Shown here piece after piece: positions 32,597-41,038 of a DNA stretch of 64,000 bases (position 1 is its first letter; every line of letters starts with the position of its first letter). The position numbers and the translations under genes are program-made. The DNA is from Sphingomonadales bacterium UBA656 (GTDB lineage Bacteria > Pseudomonadota > Alphaproteobacteria > Sphingomonadales > Sphingomonadaceae), in assembly GCA_002299895.1 (NCBI GenBank), contig DBOC01000009.1, positions 122,277-186,276 of the forward strand, read 5' to 3'. The notes beneath the pieces are model-generated. The model did no database searches. It was not told the DNA's origin and was given only the letters and a program-made list of their open reading frames with translations.

Positions 32597-33588
32597 CCTA
32601 GGCGCTTTGCGACCAAATCAGCAATGTCCGCTTCTGGCCGCGCGCCATAATGTGAGATAACTTCTGCTGCGCACACCGCGCCCATGGTTAGGCAGTCCGC
32701 CATTGAGCGCCCCTGCGCAAGTCCAGCAAACACACCGGCCGCAAACAAGTCGCCTGCGCCTGTGGTATCGATCAACTGCGCCACAGGTTCAGCACGCACT
32801 TCCGTCCGCACACCATTTTCGACGGCAATCGCGCCATGTTCGCCGCGCGTGCAGACAAGCAATGGAACCTTGGCAGCAATCGCCGCAACTGAGGCTTCGA
32901 AATCGTCGCTGTTATTCAGCGCGCAAATTTCAACTTCGTTGGAGAATAAAATATCAATTCGACCCGCGTCCATTTCGGCAAGGAAATCGGAGCCATGGCG
33001 CGAAATCACAAATGCATCTGACAAGGTCAAGGCAACCTTGCGGCCAGCGGCGCGTGCGATATCAATTGCAGTCCGCATGGCGGCGCGCGGTTCTTCGGGG
33101 TCCCACAAATAGCCTTCAAGATACAAGATCGCCGCGCTTTCGATCAGCGATGTGTCGATGACAGATGCAGGCAGATATTGGGACGCCCCCAAAAAAGTGT
33201 TCATCGTGCGCTGCGCATCAGGCGTAACCAATATGTAGCAACGCGCCGTTGATGGCGCACCGACGCGGGCAGGAACGTCAAAATGAATGCCGCCAGCGCG
33301 AATATCATGCGCAAAAACTTCGCCCAGCTGATCGGTTGCCACTTGCCCGATAAAAGCCGTCTTGTGCCCAAGTCGCGCCAGCCCCGCCAAGGTGTTCGCC
33401 GCCGAACCCCCGCTAATTTCACGGGCAGGTCCCATATGCCCGTAAAGCGCCTGTGCGCGTTCTTCGTCGATAAGCTGCATGCTGCCCTTTGTGAGGCCTT
33501 CGCTCGCAATAAACGCATCATTTGTATCGGCGATGATATCCACAATGGCATTGCCAATAGCAAGAACGTCGAAGCGGGTATCAGTCAT
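32593..33588 (-). CDS. PfkB-family sugar/nucleoside kinase, adenosine-kinase-like
   Basis: The 331-residue protein has the PfkB signatures GGSAANTLAGLARLGHKTAFIG (shortened: SGGSAANTLAGLARLG) near 58 and the C-terminal IDTTGAGDLFAAGVFAGLAQG, with catalytic Asp in TGAGD. FDVLAIGNAIVDIIA and GASQYLP resemble the alphaproteobacterial adenosine kinase group. It probably phosphorylates adenosine or a related sugar-nucleoside in purine salvage. It converges on the flippase gene, their stop codons sharing TTAA. Confidence 0.88.
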   Translation of the reverse strand: MTDTRFDVLAIGNAIVDIIADTNDAFIASEGLTKGSMQLIDEERAQALYGHMGPAREISGGSAANTLAGLARLGHKTAFIGQVATDQLGEVFAHDIRAGGIHFDVPARVGAPSTARCYILVTPDAQRTMNTFLGASQYLPASVIDTSLIESAAILYLEGYLWDPEEPRAAMRTAIDIARAAGRKVALTLSDAFVISRHGSDFLAEMDAGRIDILFSNEVEICALNNSDDFEASVAAIAAKVPLLVCTRGEHGAIAVENGVRTEVRAEPVAQLIDTTGAGDLFAAGVFAGLAQGRSMADCLTMGAVCAAEVISHYGARPEADIADLVAKRLG

Positions 33589-33787
33589 AAAGTTTCCTAT
33601 TTAAGCACAGCGCCCAAGGGCAAAGCCACCTAGTTGGATTGGACATTTCCGGCAAGCGCTTTAGAACGGGCACATGATCCAAGCGCTGATGCTCTCATTC
33701 CAAAGTCTGTCCGATAAGCGTGTCGCTAGTCCACTTTCTGGCCACAGCTACTGCGGTCCATTGGGTCCATTCAGAAAGTTCGAAATC

Positions 33788-34180
33788 ATGAAACATGCAC
33801 TGCCCTTCACCGCAACCCTCTTGTTGCTGGCAGGCGGTGTCTCGCCACCAGAAGTGCGGGCGCAGGTGCGACCCGCGGCACCCGTTGAACGAAAGGCAGC
33901 ACCTCTTCCGCCCCGCACGGTTGTTGTAACGCGAGGGCTTGAAGGGGTGATGGGCAAAGACGCCTCAACCCTAAAACGCTTGTTCGGCGAACCACGGCTG
34001 GATGTTGTCGAAGTTTATGGTCGCAAGCTACAATTCGTCGGCAAGCCTTGCGTCCTCGATGCGTTTCTCTACCCTGAGCGTAAGGGCGGACGCGAAGTTG
34101 TCACTTATGTTGATGCACGCCGAAGCGATGGCACCGCTGTAGATCGTGCGGCATGCATTGACGCCCTTTTGCGCCGCTAA
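33788..34180 (+). CDS. small exported protein of unknown function
   Basis: ATG 33788 gives 130 residues with a signal peptide (MKHALPFTATLLLLAGGVSP). The mature part has LEGVMGKDASTLKRLFGEPRLDVVEVYGRKLQFVGKPCVLDAFLYPE in outline (key: GKDASTLKRLFGEPRLD, GKPCVLDAFLYPERKGG) and a C-terminal RAACIDALLRR. The layout resembles SmpA/OmlA-like small periplasmic proteins in which a LFGxP motif starts a domain that reports on a ligand. Two cysteines (in KPCVLD and AACIDA) could form a disulfide. The longer upstream frame is not supported. Function unknown. Confidence 0.72.
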   Translation: MKHALPFTATLLLLAGGVSPPEVRAQVRPAAPVERKAAPLPPRTVVVTRGLEGVMGKDASTLKRLFGEPRLDVVEVYGRKLQFVGKPCVLDAFLYPERKGGREVVTYVDARRSDGTAVDRAACIDALLRR

Positions 34181-34205
34181 GGCCGCCGCAAGCGTGGACC
34201 CAGCC

Positions 34206-35333
34206 CTAACTGGCGGCATCCCACTCGGCGAGGACGGACGGATCCTGCTCCCTCGGCATATATTCGATACGCCGCCGCGCCAACGCGTCAGGTGAGAGCC
34301 GCGCCAACGCCCAAATCGCTGCACCGCGCACCACTGGTTCGGGATCAATCAGCAAATTTTCAATCTGCGAAACAAGTCCCATATCACGGCCATTGCCAGC
34401 CGCGATCAACACATTGCGTACAAAACGGTCCCGTCCGATCCGTTTGATCGGTGATCCGGAAAACAGCTTGCGAAACGCGGCATCATCCAATGACAATAAA
34501 TCAGCAATCTGCGGTGCAACCAATTCTGCACGCGGCAAAAACGCCTTATGCGCCGCCGCCGTTTCGGCAAATTTATTCCATGGACACACGGCAAGACAGT
34601 CATCGCAGCCATAGATATGATTGCCCATTAAGGGCCGAAGCTCCAGATCAATCGGCCCCTTATGCTCAATCGTCAGATAAGAGATGCAGCGACGAGCATC
34701 GAGGCGATAGGGCGCGGGAAAGGCATTGGTCGGGCAAATGTCTTGGCACGCGCGGCATGACCCACAACTGTCTTCAGCAGGCGCCGCCGGTTCCAACGCA
34801 GCGGTGGTATAGATCGCGCCCAAAAACAACCAACTGCCATGTTCCCGGCTGACAACATTGCTGTGCTTGCCTTGCCATCCAAGCCCAGCGGATTGCGCCA
34901 AGGCTTTCTCCATCACGGGCGCGGTGTCGACGAAAACCTTGACGCCGACATCTGCTTCATGCGCCAGCCATCCCGCCAGCCGCTTAAGCGCGCCCTTTAC
35001 AACATCATGATAATCGCGCCCTTGGGCATAGACCGAAATGCGGGCGCGCGTGTCTTGGTCGGCAAGGGTCATCGGGTCCTGCGGCGGGGCGTAGCTCATC
35101 CCCAACATGATGACCGATTTGACCTCAGGCCATAAAATGTCCGGATTGGCGCGTTCATCGGCGCGGCTTTCCATCCAGAGCATGTCGCCATGCAGGCCAT
35201 CCTTCAGCCATTGTTGGAGGCGCTCGCTGGCGAGCGGCGCAAGGCGACCTGGTGCGATGCCAAATGCGACAAAGCCCTCACCCTTTGCGCGGGCTTGCAA
35301 AGCATCCACTAAATCTGGCTTGTCTCTCGTCAC
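34206..35333 (-). CDS. queG: epoxyqueuosine reductase
   Basis: The 375-residue protein starts at GTG 35333 (MTRDKPDLVDALQ). QueG reduces epoxyqueuosine to queuosine in tRNA using cobalamin and two [4Fe-4S] clusters. The cluster motifs are CGSCRACQDICPTNAF (near 195) and CDDCLAVCPWNKFAET (near 247), with LMGNHIYGCDDC between. The N-terminal domain has FVDTAPVMEKALAQSAGLGW, and a C-terminal HEAT-like tail (PEPVVRGAAIWALARLSPDAL in outline) completes the family layout. It diverges from the P450 gene. Confidence 0.95.
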   Translation of the reverse strand: MTRDKPDLVDALQARAKGEGFVAFGIAPGRLAPLASERLQQWLKDGLHGDMLWMESRADERANPDILWPEVKSVIMLGMSYAPPQDPMTLADQDTRARISVYAQGRDYHDVVKGALKRLAGWLAHEADVGVKVFVDTAPVMEKALAQSAGLGWQGKHSNVVSREHGSWLFLGAIYTTAALEPAAPAEDSCGSCRACQDICPTNAFPAPYRLDARRCISYLTIEHKGPIDLELRPLMGNHIYGCDDCLAVCPWNKFAETAAAHKAFLPRAELVAPQIADLLSLDDAAFRKLFSGSPIKRIGRDRFVRNVLIAAGNGRDMGLVSQIENLLIDPEPVVRGAAIWALARLSPDALARRRIEYMPREQDPSVLAEWDAAS

Positions 35334-35569
35334 ACGCCGACCTTATTTTAACCCCTCGCACAATCCGAGGCACATCAGAATATGGGCAATAAGGGCAAAG
35401 CGATGTGTAAAGCAATTCCTCGGCCTTTATGCAGTCGATTGCGTATATCTGAAAACACCGACTAGGCCGCGTTTCTTGCGTCGTGGAGCTAAGCGGGCAC
35501 GCAAGCGGTCCATCCAAGTGCGCCGTTAATGCGTGCCCAGCAGCGCGTGGGTTGCAGTTCGAAACTGGA

Positions 35570-35575
35570 TTGACA
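35570..35575 (+). promoter_or_regulatory. candidate -35 element upstream of the P450 gene
   Basis: TTGACA at 35570-35575 sits 48 bases before the P450 ATG. No clear -10 follows at 16-18 bases (TGGCAG/AGTTTC region), so it may need an activator. The 289-base gap from queG (35334-35622) otherwise holds no gene that I can support; the 30 extra codons in frame with the P450 lack homology or a ribosome site. Confidence 0.3.
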
Positions 35576-35622
35576 TTTTTGTAAGTAGTGGCAGTTTCTG
35601 GCGTGAGAGAGGATTCGAAAAA

Positions 35623-36903
35623 ATGGCCACTGCCCCGATATTTGAGAGCGATTCGCTGCCCTATGAAGTGAATCAGGCACCGCACCGCTGGGATGTCACC
35701 AAAGCGGATATTTACCTTGAGGATCGTTGGCATCCAATATTCAAGGAAATGCGCGAAAAAGCACCGATTAACAAAATCGAAGACTCCGATTTCGGCAGCT
35801 ATTGGAATGTCACCACGCTGAAAGCGATTCAGCATGTGGAGGCATTGCCAGATCTTTACTCGTCTTCCTTCGAACATGGCGGCATTACGTTGATCGACGA
35901 TAACGCGCTCGCCGAACCCATTCCCGAAGAGGAAAGAGTCGTCATGCCGATGTTCATTGCGATGGACCGGCCCAAACATACCGAGGAACGTCGCGTTATC
36001 GCGCCGGCATTTACGCCGGGTGAAATGGACCGCATGTCCGGCGACATCCGCCGCCGCACCGCAGAGTTGCTCGATTCTCTGCCTGTTGGTCAAACATTTG
36101 ACTGGGTTGATTTGGTTTCGATCGAACTGACGACGCAAATGCTTGCCTTGCTATTCGATTTCCCTTGGGAAGATCGCCGCAAGCTGACCGAATGGTCGGA
36201 TTGGGCGGGTGACGTCGAATTATTCCGGTCTGAAGAAACCCGCAAAGCTCGGCTCGCCAAAATGTTCGAAATGGGTGCCTATTTCCAGAATCTTTGGAAT
36301 GAACGCAAAAGTAAAGGCGAAGCCCCTGACCTGATCAGCCGGATGATCCATTCGCCGATGAAGGACATGGACCCGCTGGAATATATGGGTAATCTGATTT
36401 TGCTGATCGTCGGCGGAAACGACACGACACGCAATTCGATGTCGGGCTATGTCTATGGCCTGCATAGTTTCCAAGATGAGCGTGAGAAGCTGGAAAAGAA
36501 CCCTGGCTTCATCACCAATGCCGTCAGCGAAATCATCCGCTGGCAGACGCCGTTGGCGCATATGCGGCGAACCGCAACGCAGGACCATGAACTGTTCGGT
36601 GCGCCGATCAAGGCGGGCGATAAAATTGGCATGTGGTATCTGTCGGCCAATCGCGATGAGACTGTGTTCGAAAATCCGGACAAGCTTATTGTGGACCGCG
36701 AAAATGCCCGCCGGCATCTCGCATTCGGCTACGGCATCCACCGCTGCGTGGGTGCGCGGCTTGCCGAACTGCAAATCCGTATCCTGCTAGAAGAAATGGC
36801 AGTGCGCCGTCTGCGGCCAAATGTCGTTGCAGAACCAGAGCGCGTCGCCGGTTGCTTTGTCCATGGCTATCGCAAGATGGATGTGGAGTTGACGCGTTAT
36901 TGA
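35623..36903 (+). CDS. cytochrome P450, CYP153-like terminal alkane hydroxylase
   Basis: ATG 35623 follows GAGAGAGGA; 426 residues. The N-terminal part HPIFKEMREKAPI, FGSYWNVTTL and SSSFEHGGITLIDDN, the I-helix GGNDTTRNSMSGYVYGL (near 298) with acid-threonine pair, the ExxR in SEIIRWQTPLAHMRRTA, and the heme loop HLAFGYGIHRCVGARLAELQ (Cys near 372) closely match CYP153. These soluble enzymes hydroxylate terminal carbons of alkanes or fatty acids. No ferredoxin or reductase gene is in the window, so redox partners must be elsewhere. Confidence 0.92.
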   Translation: MATAPIFESDSLPYEVNQAPHRWDVTKADIYLEDRWHPIFKEMREKAPINKIEDSDFGSYWNVTTLKAIQHVEALPDLYSSSFEHGGITLIDDNALAEPIPEEERVVMPMFIAMDRPKHTEERRVIAPAFTPGEMDRMSGDIRRRTAELLDSLPVGQTFDWVDLVSIELTTQMLALLFDFPWEDRRKLTEWSDWAGDVELFRSEETRKARLAKMFEMGAYFQNLWNERKSKGEAPDLISRMIHSPMKDMDPLEYMGNLILLIVGGNDTTRNSMSGYVYGLHSFQDEREKLEKNPGFITNAVSEIIRWQTPLAHMRRTATQDHELFGAPIKAGDKIGMWYLSANRDETVFENPDKLIVDRENARRHLAFGYGIHRCVGARLAELQIRILLEEMAVRRLRPNVVAEPERVAGCFVHGYRKMDVELTRY

Positions 36904-36933
36904 TATGAAACTTTTCGGGTCATTGCAGCCAAT

Positions 36934-37446
36934 GTGCTGCCAAGGCTTTCAAAGGAACATGTCCTGCAGCTGAGCAAGCGCCAATTCCTGTCTGTCTGTA
37001 GTGCCGGCACGGCTATGTTCGTCTTGGGCTGTGGTCAGAATGCGACGGCTAAGACACGCTTTGCCGTCACCTATAGCGATGCCGAATGGAAAAAACGCCT
37101 GTCGCCAGCGGCTTATCGTATATTGCGCCAAGAGGATACTGAGCGACCCTATAGCAGCGCGCTGAACAGCGAAAAACGGAACGGCATCTATGTCTGTGCA
37201 GGCTGTAACAAGCGGCTGTTTTCCTCGGCCACAAAATTTGAAAGCGGCACGGGTTGGCCAAGCTTTTACAAGCCTTTGGTGGGCGGCGTTGGCACGAAAA
37301 CCGACTTTAAAATTGGCGTTCCCCGAACAGAAGTGCACTGCGCGCAATGTGGCGGGCATCTTGGTCATGTCTTTAATGACGGGCCTAAGCCCACCGGCAA
37401 ACGCTATTGCATGAACGGTGCCGCCATGAAGTTCGTGCCCGGCTGA
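36934..37446 (+). CDS. msrB: exported methionine-R-sulfoxide reductase
   Basis: The frame opens at GTG 36934 (170 residues), though no clear ribosome site fits it. The N-terminus has a KRQFL...AGTAMFVLGC segment, resembling a Tat/lipoprotein signal with lipobox LGC. The MsrB domain shows the zinc motifs CAGC and CAQC, SGTGWPSFY, HLGHVFNDGPKPTGKR and the catalytic cysteine in RYCMNGAAMKF. It repairs oxidised methionine, probably in the periplasm. The usual RYCxNSxxL has Gly for Ser here (MNGAA), a small variation. Confidence 0.92.
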   Translation: MLPRLSKEHVLQLSKRQFLSVCSAGTAMFVLGCGQNATAKTRFAVTYSDAEWKKRLSPAAYRILRQEDTERPYSSALNSEKRNGIYVCAGCNKRLFSSATKFESGTGWPSFYKPLVGGVGTKTDFKIGVPRTEVHCAQCGGHLGHVFNDGPKPTGKRYCMNGAAMKFVPG

Positions 37447-37473
37447 TCCTGTCGAACGGGATCGCGAGGCGCG

Positions 37474-38133
37474 TTACTTCGGCCCCTCAATGCCCGAAAA
37501 GTCGAGTTCAGCTGGCTTTTTTGCGCTATCTGTTTTGCCATGACTTTCGATAATCGCGGCAATTTCGGATGCACGGCCATCTTGCTTGGCATACTCGCGA
37601 GCTGAATATCCGGCGCGGCTGTCGGTTTTATCGGGGTTTGCACCCGCCTTTAATAACGCCCGCACAGCATCTATATTGCGGAGTTGTACGGCCAGAATAA
37701 GCGCCGTTTCACCTGCTCGATTGCTTTGATCAACCTGCGCTTTTTTGCGGGTAAGCAGCTCAATACCCTCCACATAGCCCAATTGGGTGGCGAGCATTAA
37801 AGGGGTCGTACCTTTTTTATCAGCCAAGTTCGGATTGGCACCCTTTTGCAGCAAATAGCCAAGCCACGTCGAATCGCGGCGCTGAATCACAATATGCAAA
37901 GCGGTTTCACCAGAGGTAACATCGCGCGTATTGATGATGACCGAGCCGGGTTCTGACAAAAACTTTTCGGCATCTTCACCTTTGCGGTCTTTCACCGCTT
38001 TGAGGAAATTATAGCTGTCCGAAAACTGCGCCATAGCCGCAGGCGCGACGACACCACTGGTTACCGGCAAGAGGAGACCAGTCGCTGCAACGAGAAAAAA
38101 TGTCTTTTTCAACAGAATGTGCCCCATTTTCAT
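37474..38133 (-). CDS. exported ankyrin-repeat protein
   Basis: I start at ATG 38133, giving 219 residues with a signal peptide (FFLVAATGLLLPVTSGVVAP). Four to five ankyrin repeats follow: GETALHIVIQRRDSTWLGYLLQKGANPN, KKGTTPLMLATQLGYVEGIE, AGETALILAVQLRNIDAVRALLKAGANPD (shown here in part) and YSAREYAKQDGRASEIAAII. Periplasmic ankyrin proteins of this size often protect or chaperone partner proteins. No partner enzyme is adjacent. Confidence 0.85.
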   Translation of the reverse strand: MKMGHILLKKTFFLVAATGLLLPVTSGVVAPAAMAQFSDSYNFLKAVKDRKGEDAEKFLSEPGSVIINTRDVTSGETALHIVIQRRDSTWLGYLLQKGANPNLADKKGTTPLMLATQLGYVEGIELLTRKKAQVDQSNRAGETALILAVQLRNIDAVRALLKAGANPDKTDSRAGYSAREYAKQDGRASEIAAIIESHGKTDSAKKPAELDFSGIEGPK

Positions 38134-38183
38134 ATCCAATGCCCTTGCTAACTGCGCTTTAGCAGACCATCTCTTGCCTCGCT

Positions 38184-38804
38184 ATGAACAAAACATCCCT
38201 TTTTGCCCTTTCCGCCCTTCTGCTCCTTTCGGCATGCGACACTGGCCCAGCGCAAGCGCCGCTCAGCGAGGCGCCGCTGGCGGGGGCGACAATCGGCGGT
38301 GATTTTCTGCTAACGGATCAGGATGGTCAAAAGCGTAGCTTTAAGGAATTCGACGGCAAATTTCGCATCGTCTATTTTGGCTACACCAATTGCCCTGACA
38401 TCTGCACGCCCGATATGCAAAACCTGATGGCTGGTCTGAAATCTTTTGAGACCAAATACCCTGATTTGGCGGGCAAGGTACAACCGATTTTCATTACTGT
38501 GGATCCTGCGCGCGACACGAGTGCGGTTTTGAAACAATTCGTCGGCGCCTTTCATCCGCGCGCCATTGGTTTGACGGGCACCGATTCAGAAATCGCGGCA
38601 GCCGCCAAAAAATTCGCGATTTATTCCAGCCGGGTCGACGGCAGCTCGCCCGCAAATTATCTAATGAGCCACAGCCAGACGCCTTATTTGATGGGGCCAA
38701 AGGGAGAGCCGTTGGCGATCATGCCCGCAGATACGCCCAACACGGACGCCAATGAAGGCGCGCCGAATTTGGTTGAGGCGGAACTGGCCAAATGGGTCCG
38801 TTGA
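38184..38804 (+). CDS. SCO1/SenC-family copper chaperone for cytochrome oxidase
   Basis: The 206-residue protein has a lipoprotein signal (SALLLLSAC, lipobox LSAC). The thioredoxin-like fold shows FDGKFRIVYFGYTNCPDICTPDM with the copper C-x3-C (CPDIC; near 72), FITVDPARDT, and the distal histidine in YLMSHSQTPYLMGPKG. Members deliver copper to the CuA site of cytochrome c oxidase. The next gene starts one base after its stop. Confidence 0.93.
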   Translation: MNKTSLFALSALLLLSACDTGPAQAPLSEAPLAGATIGGDFLLTDQDGQKRSFKEFDGKFRIVYFGYTNCPDICTPDMQNLMAGLKSFETKYPDLAGKVQPIFITVDPARDTSAVLKQFVGAFHPRAIGLTGTDSEIAAAAKKFAIYSSRVDGSSPANYLMSHSQTPYLMGPKGEPLAIMPADTPNTDANEGAPNLVEAELAKWVR

Positions 38805-38805
38805 T

Positions 38806-39240
38806 GTGACCAAAGTTCCCTTTTGGGAGGCGCCGCTCGCAAGCTTGGATCGTGCGCAATGGGAAGCCTTGTGCGACGGATGCGGCAAATGTTGCCTCAA
38901 CAAAGTGGAGGACGAAGATACCGGTCGCATCTATCCGACCAATGTTGCCTGCAAATTGCTGGACCTACAAAGCTGTCAATGTTCCAATTATCGCGGGCGC
39001 AGAGCCATTGTGCCGGAATGTCTCCGGCTCACACCTAACAAGATCGAAGATTATGTCTGGCTGCCGTCCACATGCGCATATGTGCTCCGTGCGGCAGATA
39101 AACCTCTGCCAGAATGGCATTATTTGGTGAGTGGCGATCGCCAGACGATACATGATGCTGGCATGTCTGTGCAGAATAGGGCTATATCAGAACTGCATGC
39201 TGGACCGCTTGAAAACCATATTGTCGAACAGCCGCTCTGA
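38806..39240 (+). CDS. YcgN-family cysteine-cluster protein
   Basis: GTG 38806 starts one base after the SCO1-like stop (144 residues). Cysteine pattern: LCDGCGKCCLNK (near 25), C in NVACKL, SCQCSNY, VPECLRL and CAYVLRA, then LPEWHYLVSGD. This matches the UPF0260/YcgN family, which may bind an Fe-S cluster or zinc; its function is unknown. The spacing suggests coupling with the upstream chaperone. The 3' end overlaps the start of the metallopeptidase by 44 bases. Confidence 0.9.
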   Translation: MTKVPFWEAPLASLDRAQWEALCDGCGKCCLNKVEDEDTGRIYPTNVACKLLDLQSCQCSNYRGRRAIVPECLRLTPNKIEDYVWLPSTCAYVLRAADKPLPEWHYLVSGDRQTIHDAGMSVQNRAISELHAGPLENHIVEQPL

Positions 39241-39931
39241 TCCCACTGTGGTGATCGAAGGTGAACGCCTCCCCGTGCGTATCCACCGGAACATCCGCGC
39301 AAAGCGCATTTCTATGCGCGCCGATGCCATCAAACGCGAAATCCGCATCACGATGCCGCATTATACCCCGACCAATATTGCGCTCGATTTTGTTGACAAG
39401 AAACGGGAGTGGATTGCAACGCGGCTGAATAGTGTCGCGGAGGCCGCCCCCATCGCCCCGGGTCGTGAAATTGCTTTTGAAGGCGAGGGTTATGTCATCG
39501 AATGGTGCGAGACATGGCCGCGCAGCGTCCGTTGTGGTGAAGGCAGGTTACGTCTTGGCGGCCCTGAATCGTCTGTTGAAGCGCGCATCCTGCGCTGGTT
39601 GAAAGCCGAAGCGCGCGCTATTTTTGCCCAAGACATTGCCTTTTATTGCGCCAAGGCAAATGCTCCCGTCCCGCGCCTGTCGCTTGGTGATCCGCGGAGC
39701 CGTTGGGGTAGTTGCTCCAGCAATGGCACTATTTCGCTTAGTTGGCGGTTGATCATGGCCCCCGTCTATGTACGCCGCTCGGTCATCGCGCATGAGGTCG
39801 CGCACATCCGCCATATGAACCACAGCGCCGATTTTTATGCGTGGCTCGACACGCTGTACGAAGGAAACCGCAAGGCGGCTGACCAATGGCTCAAAATGCA
39901 TGGGACCGGGTTGCAGCGCGTCGGAAGATAG
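39197..39931 (+). CDS. YgjP-like (WLM/DUF45-type) metallopeptidase
   Basis: ATG 39197 (MLDRLKTILSNS) lies inside the end of the YcgN gene; 244 residues. The zinc motif HEVAHIRHMNHSADFYAWLD (near 195) carries HExxH and a distal His. RLSLGDPRSRWGSCSSNGTI matches the family's WGSC region. The N-terminal part has LPVRIHRNIRAKRISMRAD. YgjP-like proteins are predicted zinc-dependent peptidases of unknown substrate. Confidence 0.9.
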   Translation: MLDRLKTILSNSRSDPTVVIEGERLPVRIHRNIRAKRISMRADAIKREIRITMPHYTPTNIALDFVDKKREWIATRLNSVAEAAPIAPGREIAFEGEGYVIEWCETWPRSVRCGEGRLRLGGPESSVEARILRWLKAEARAIFAQDIAFYCAKANAPVPRLSLGDPRSRWGSCSSNGTISLSWRLIMAPVYVRRSVIAHEVAHIRHMNHSADFYAWLDTLYEGNRKAADQWLKMHGTGLQRVGR

Positions 39932-39941
39932 GGGGAAGCCC

Positions 39942-40124
39942 ATGCTGGAAATGCGTGACTCATGCGAACGCTGCAAAGCGCCCCTGCCGATGGACAGCAA
40001 GGACGCCATGATTTGCAGCTATGAATGCACTTTTTGCGAAAAGTGCGTGTCCGGCCCGCTGAAGGGTCATTGCCCCAATTGCGGGGGCAATTTCCAGCCA
40101 AGGCCAAAACGCATTAAGAAATAG
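39942..40124 (+). CDS. DUF1272 zinc-ribbon-like protein
   Basis: ATG 39942 follows GGGGGA and opens a 60-residue protein: MLEMRDSCERCKAPLPMDS, ICSYECTFCEKCVSG, HCPNCGGNFQPRPKR. Four CxxC-type cysteine pairs make a compact zinc-binding fold, typical of DUF1272. Its function is unknown. It follows the metallopeptidase by ten bases. Confidence 0.92.
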   Translation: MLEMRDSCERCKAPLPMDSKDAMICSYECTFCEKCVSGPLKGHCPNCGGNFQPRPKRIKK

Positions 40125-40130
40125 GCCGTT

Positions 40131-40943
40131 TCAGCTCTTGGCCCCGCCACCCAAAGCGCCATATTTTTTCTCGAAACCTGATATATTCCCTGCGGCAAGC
40201 AATTGCGCTTGGTCAATCCAGTTATCCCGTGTGATCCGTCCGGCAAATGCGCCCAGCTTCGCATCGATTTCCGACACGTCGGCGGCGGTCCAGCTGGCAA
40301 CCTGCGCAAAGCTGGTCACGCCAAGCCCCTTGAGCAGGGTGTTGACCTTAGGCCCCAAACCCTTGATCAGCTCAAGATTGTCAGGAATTGAGGCTGTTGG
40401 AGAAGGCTTTGCCGCATTGGCCTTGGGCGCAACTTGCGCTTTTGCCTTTTCGGCTTTGGCTTTAGGCGCCGCTTGCGCTTTACTCTTTGCAGCCTTGGCC
40501 TTTGGCGCTTTCTCCGACTTGGCTTTCTCTACCTTTTCTACCTTAGCGACCTTCTTTACCTTGTCTGGTTTCGCTTTTGGCGCTTTTTCGATTTTCGTTT
40601 TTTCTACTTTAGCCTTTGGCGCTTTTTCAGCTTTTGTTTTTGCAGCAACAGGCTTGGTCGCCGCTTTGGGCGCCGCAGTTTTGGGCGCGGTGGCTTTGGG
40701 CGCTGCTACTTTTTTCGTTGCAGCTACCTTTGCCGGAGCCTTGGCCTTCGCCGGAGCCTTAGCCTTGGCCTTGGCGGTCTTCGGCGCTGGTGTTGCGGCC
40801 TTAACAACAACAGCAGGTGCAGGTGCGATTTCTTTTGGCGCGCTATCTGTTTCCTTCTTCGCGCCGCCGAGCGGCAGCAGCCACCAAAGCAATATAGCAA
40901 CGATCAGGACCGCACCGATGATGATGATTAAATTGTTGGACAA
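40131..40943 (-). CDS. membrane-anchored Lys/Ala-rich protein with C-terminal helix-hairpin-helix domain
   Basis: TTG 40943 is chosen because GGGGGAG lies just upstream, inside the alternative ATG 40967 reading; 270 residues. One membrane helix (LIIIIGAVLIVAILLWWLL) is followed by about 150 residues of K/A/P-rich low complexity (units like KAKAPAK, PKAKVEK), as in histone H1-like tails. The C-terminus (about 205-270) reads LELIKGLGPKVNTLLKGLG, ADVSEIDAKLGAFAGRIT, matching helix-hairpin-helix domains seen at the ends of some ribosomal or NADH-dehydrogenase-associated proteins. Nucleic-acid binding at the membrane is inferred. Confidence 0.75.
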   Translation of the reverse strand: MSNNLIIIIGAVLIVAILLWWLLPLGGAKKETDSAPKEIAPAPAVVVKAATPAPKTAKAKAKAPAKAKAPAKVAATKKVAAPKATAPKTAAPKAATKPVAAKTKAEKAPKAKVEKTKIEKAPKAKPDKVKKVAKVEKVEKAKSEKAPKAKAAKSKAQAAPKAKAEKAKAQVAPKANAAKPSPTASIPDNLELIKGLGPKVNTLLKGLGVTSFAQVASWTAADVSEIDAKLGAFAGRITRDNWIDQAQLLAAGNISGFEKKYGALGGGAKS

Positions 40944-41038
40944 TGTATTTCTCCCCCGAAAGCCCAAAAAATATGCCGTTCAATTAGGCCAAAATTTGCA
41001 CGCAGGAAACTGTTAATCTGCACCCTAAAAGTTGCAGA

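Noticed and set aside
40138..41016. 292-codon plus-strand frame opposite the Lys/Ala-rich protein
   Set aside because: It is the complement of low-complexity Lys/Ala codons, giving Phe/Ala/Leu runs, and has no family or ribosome site.
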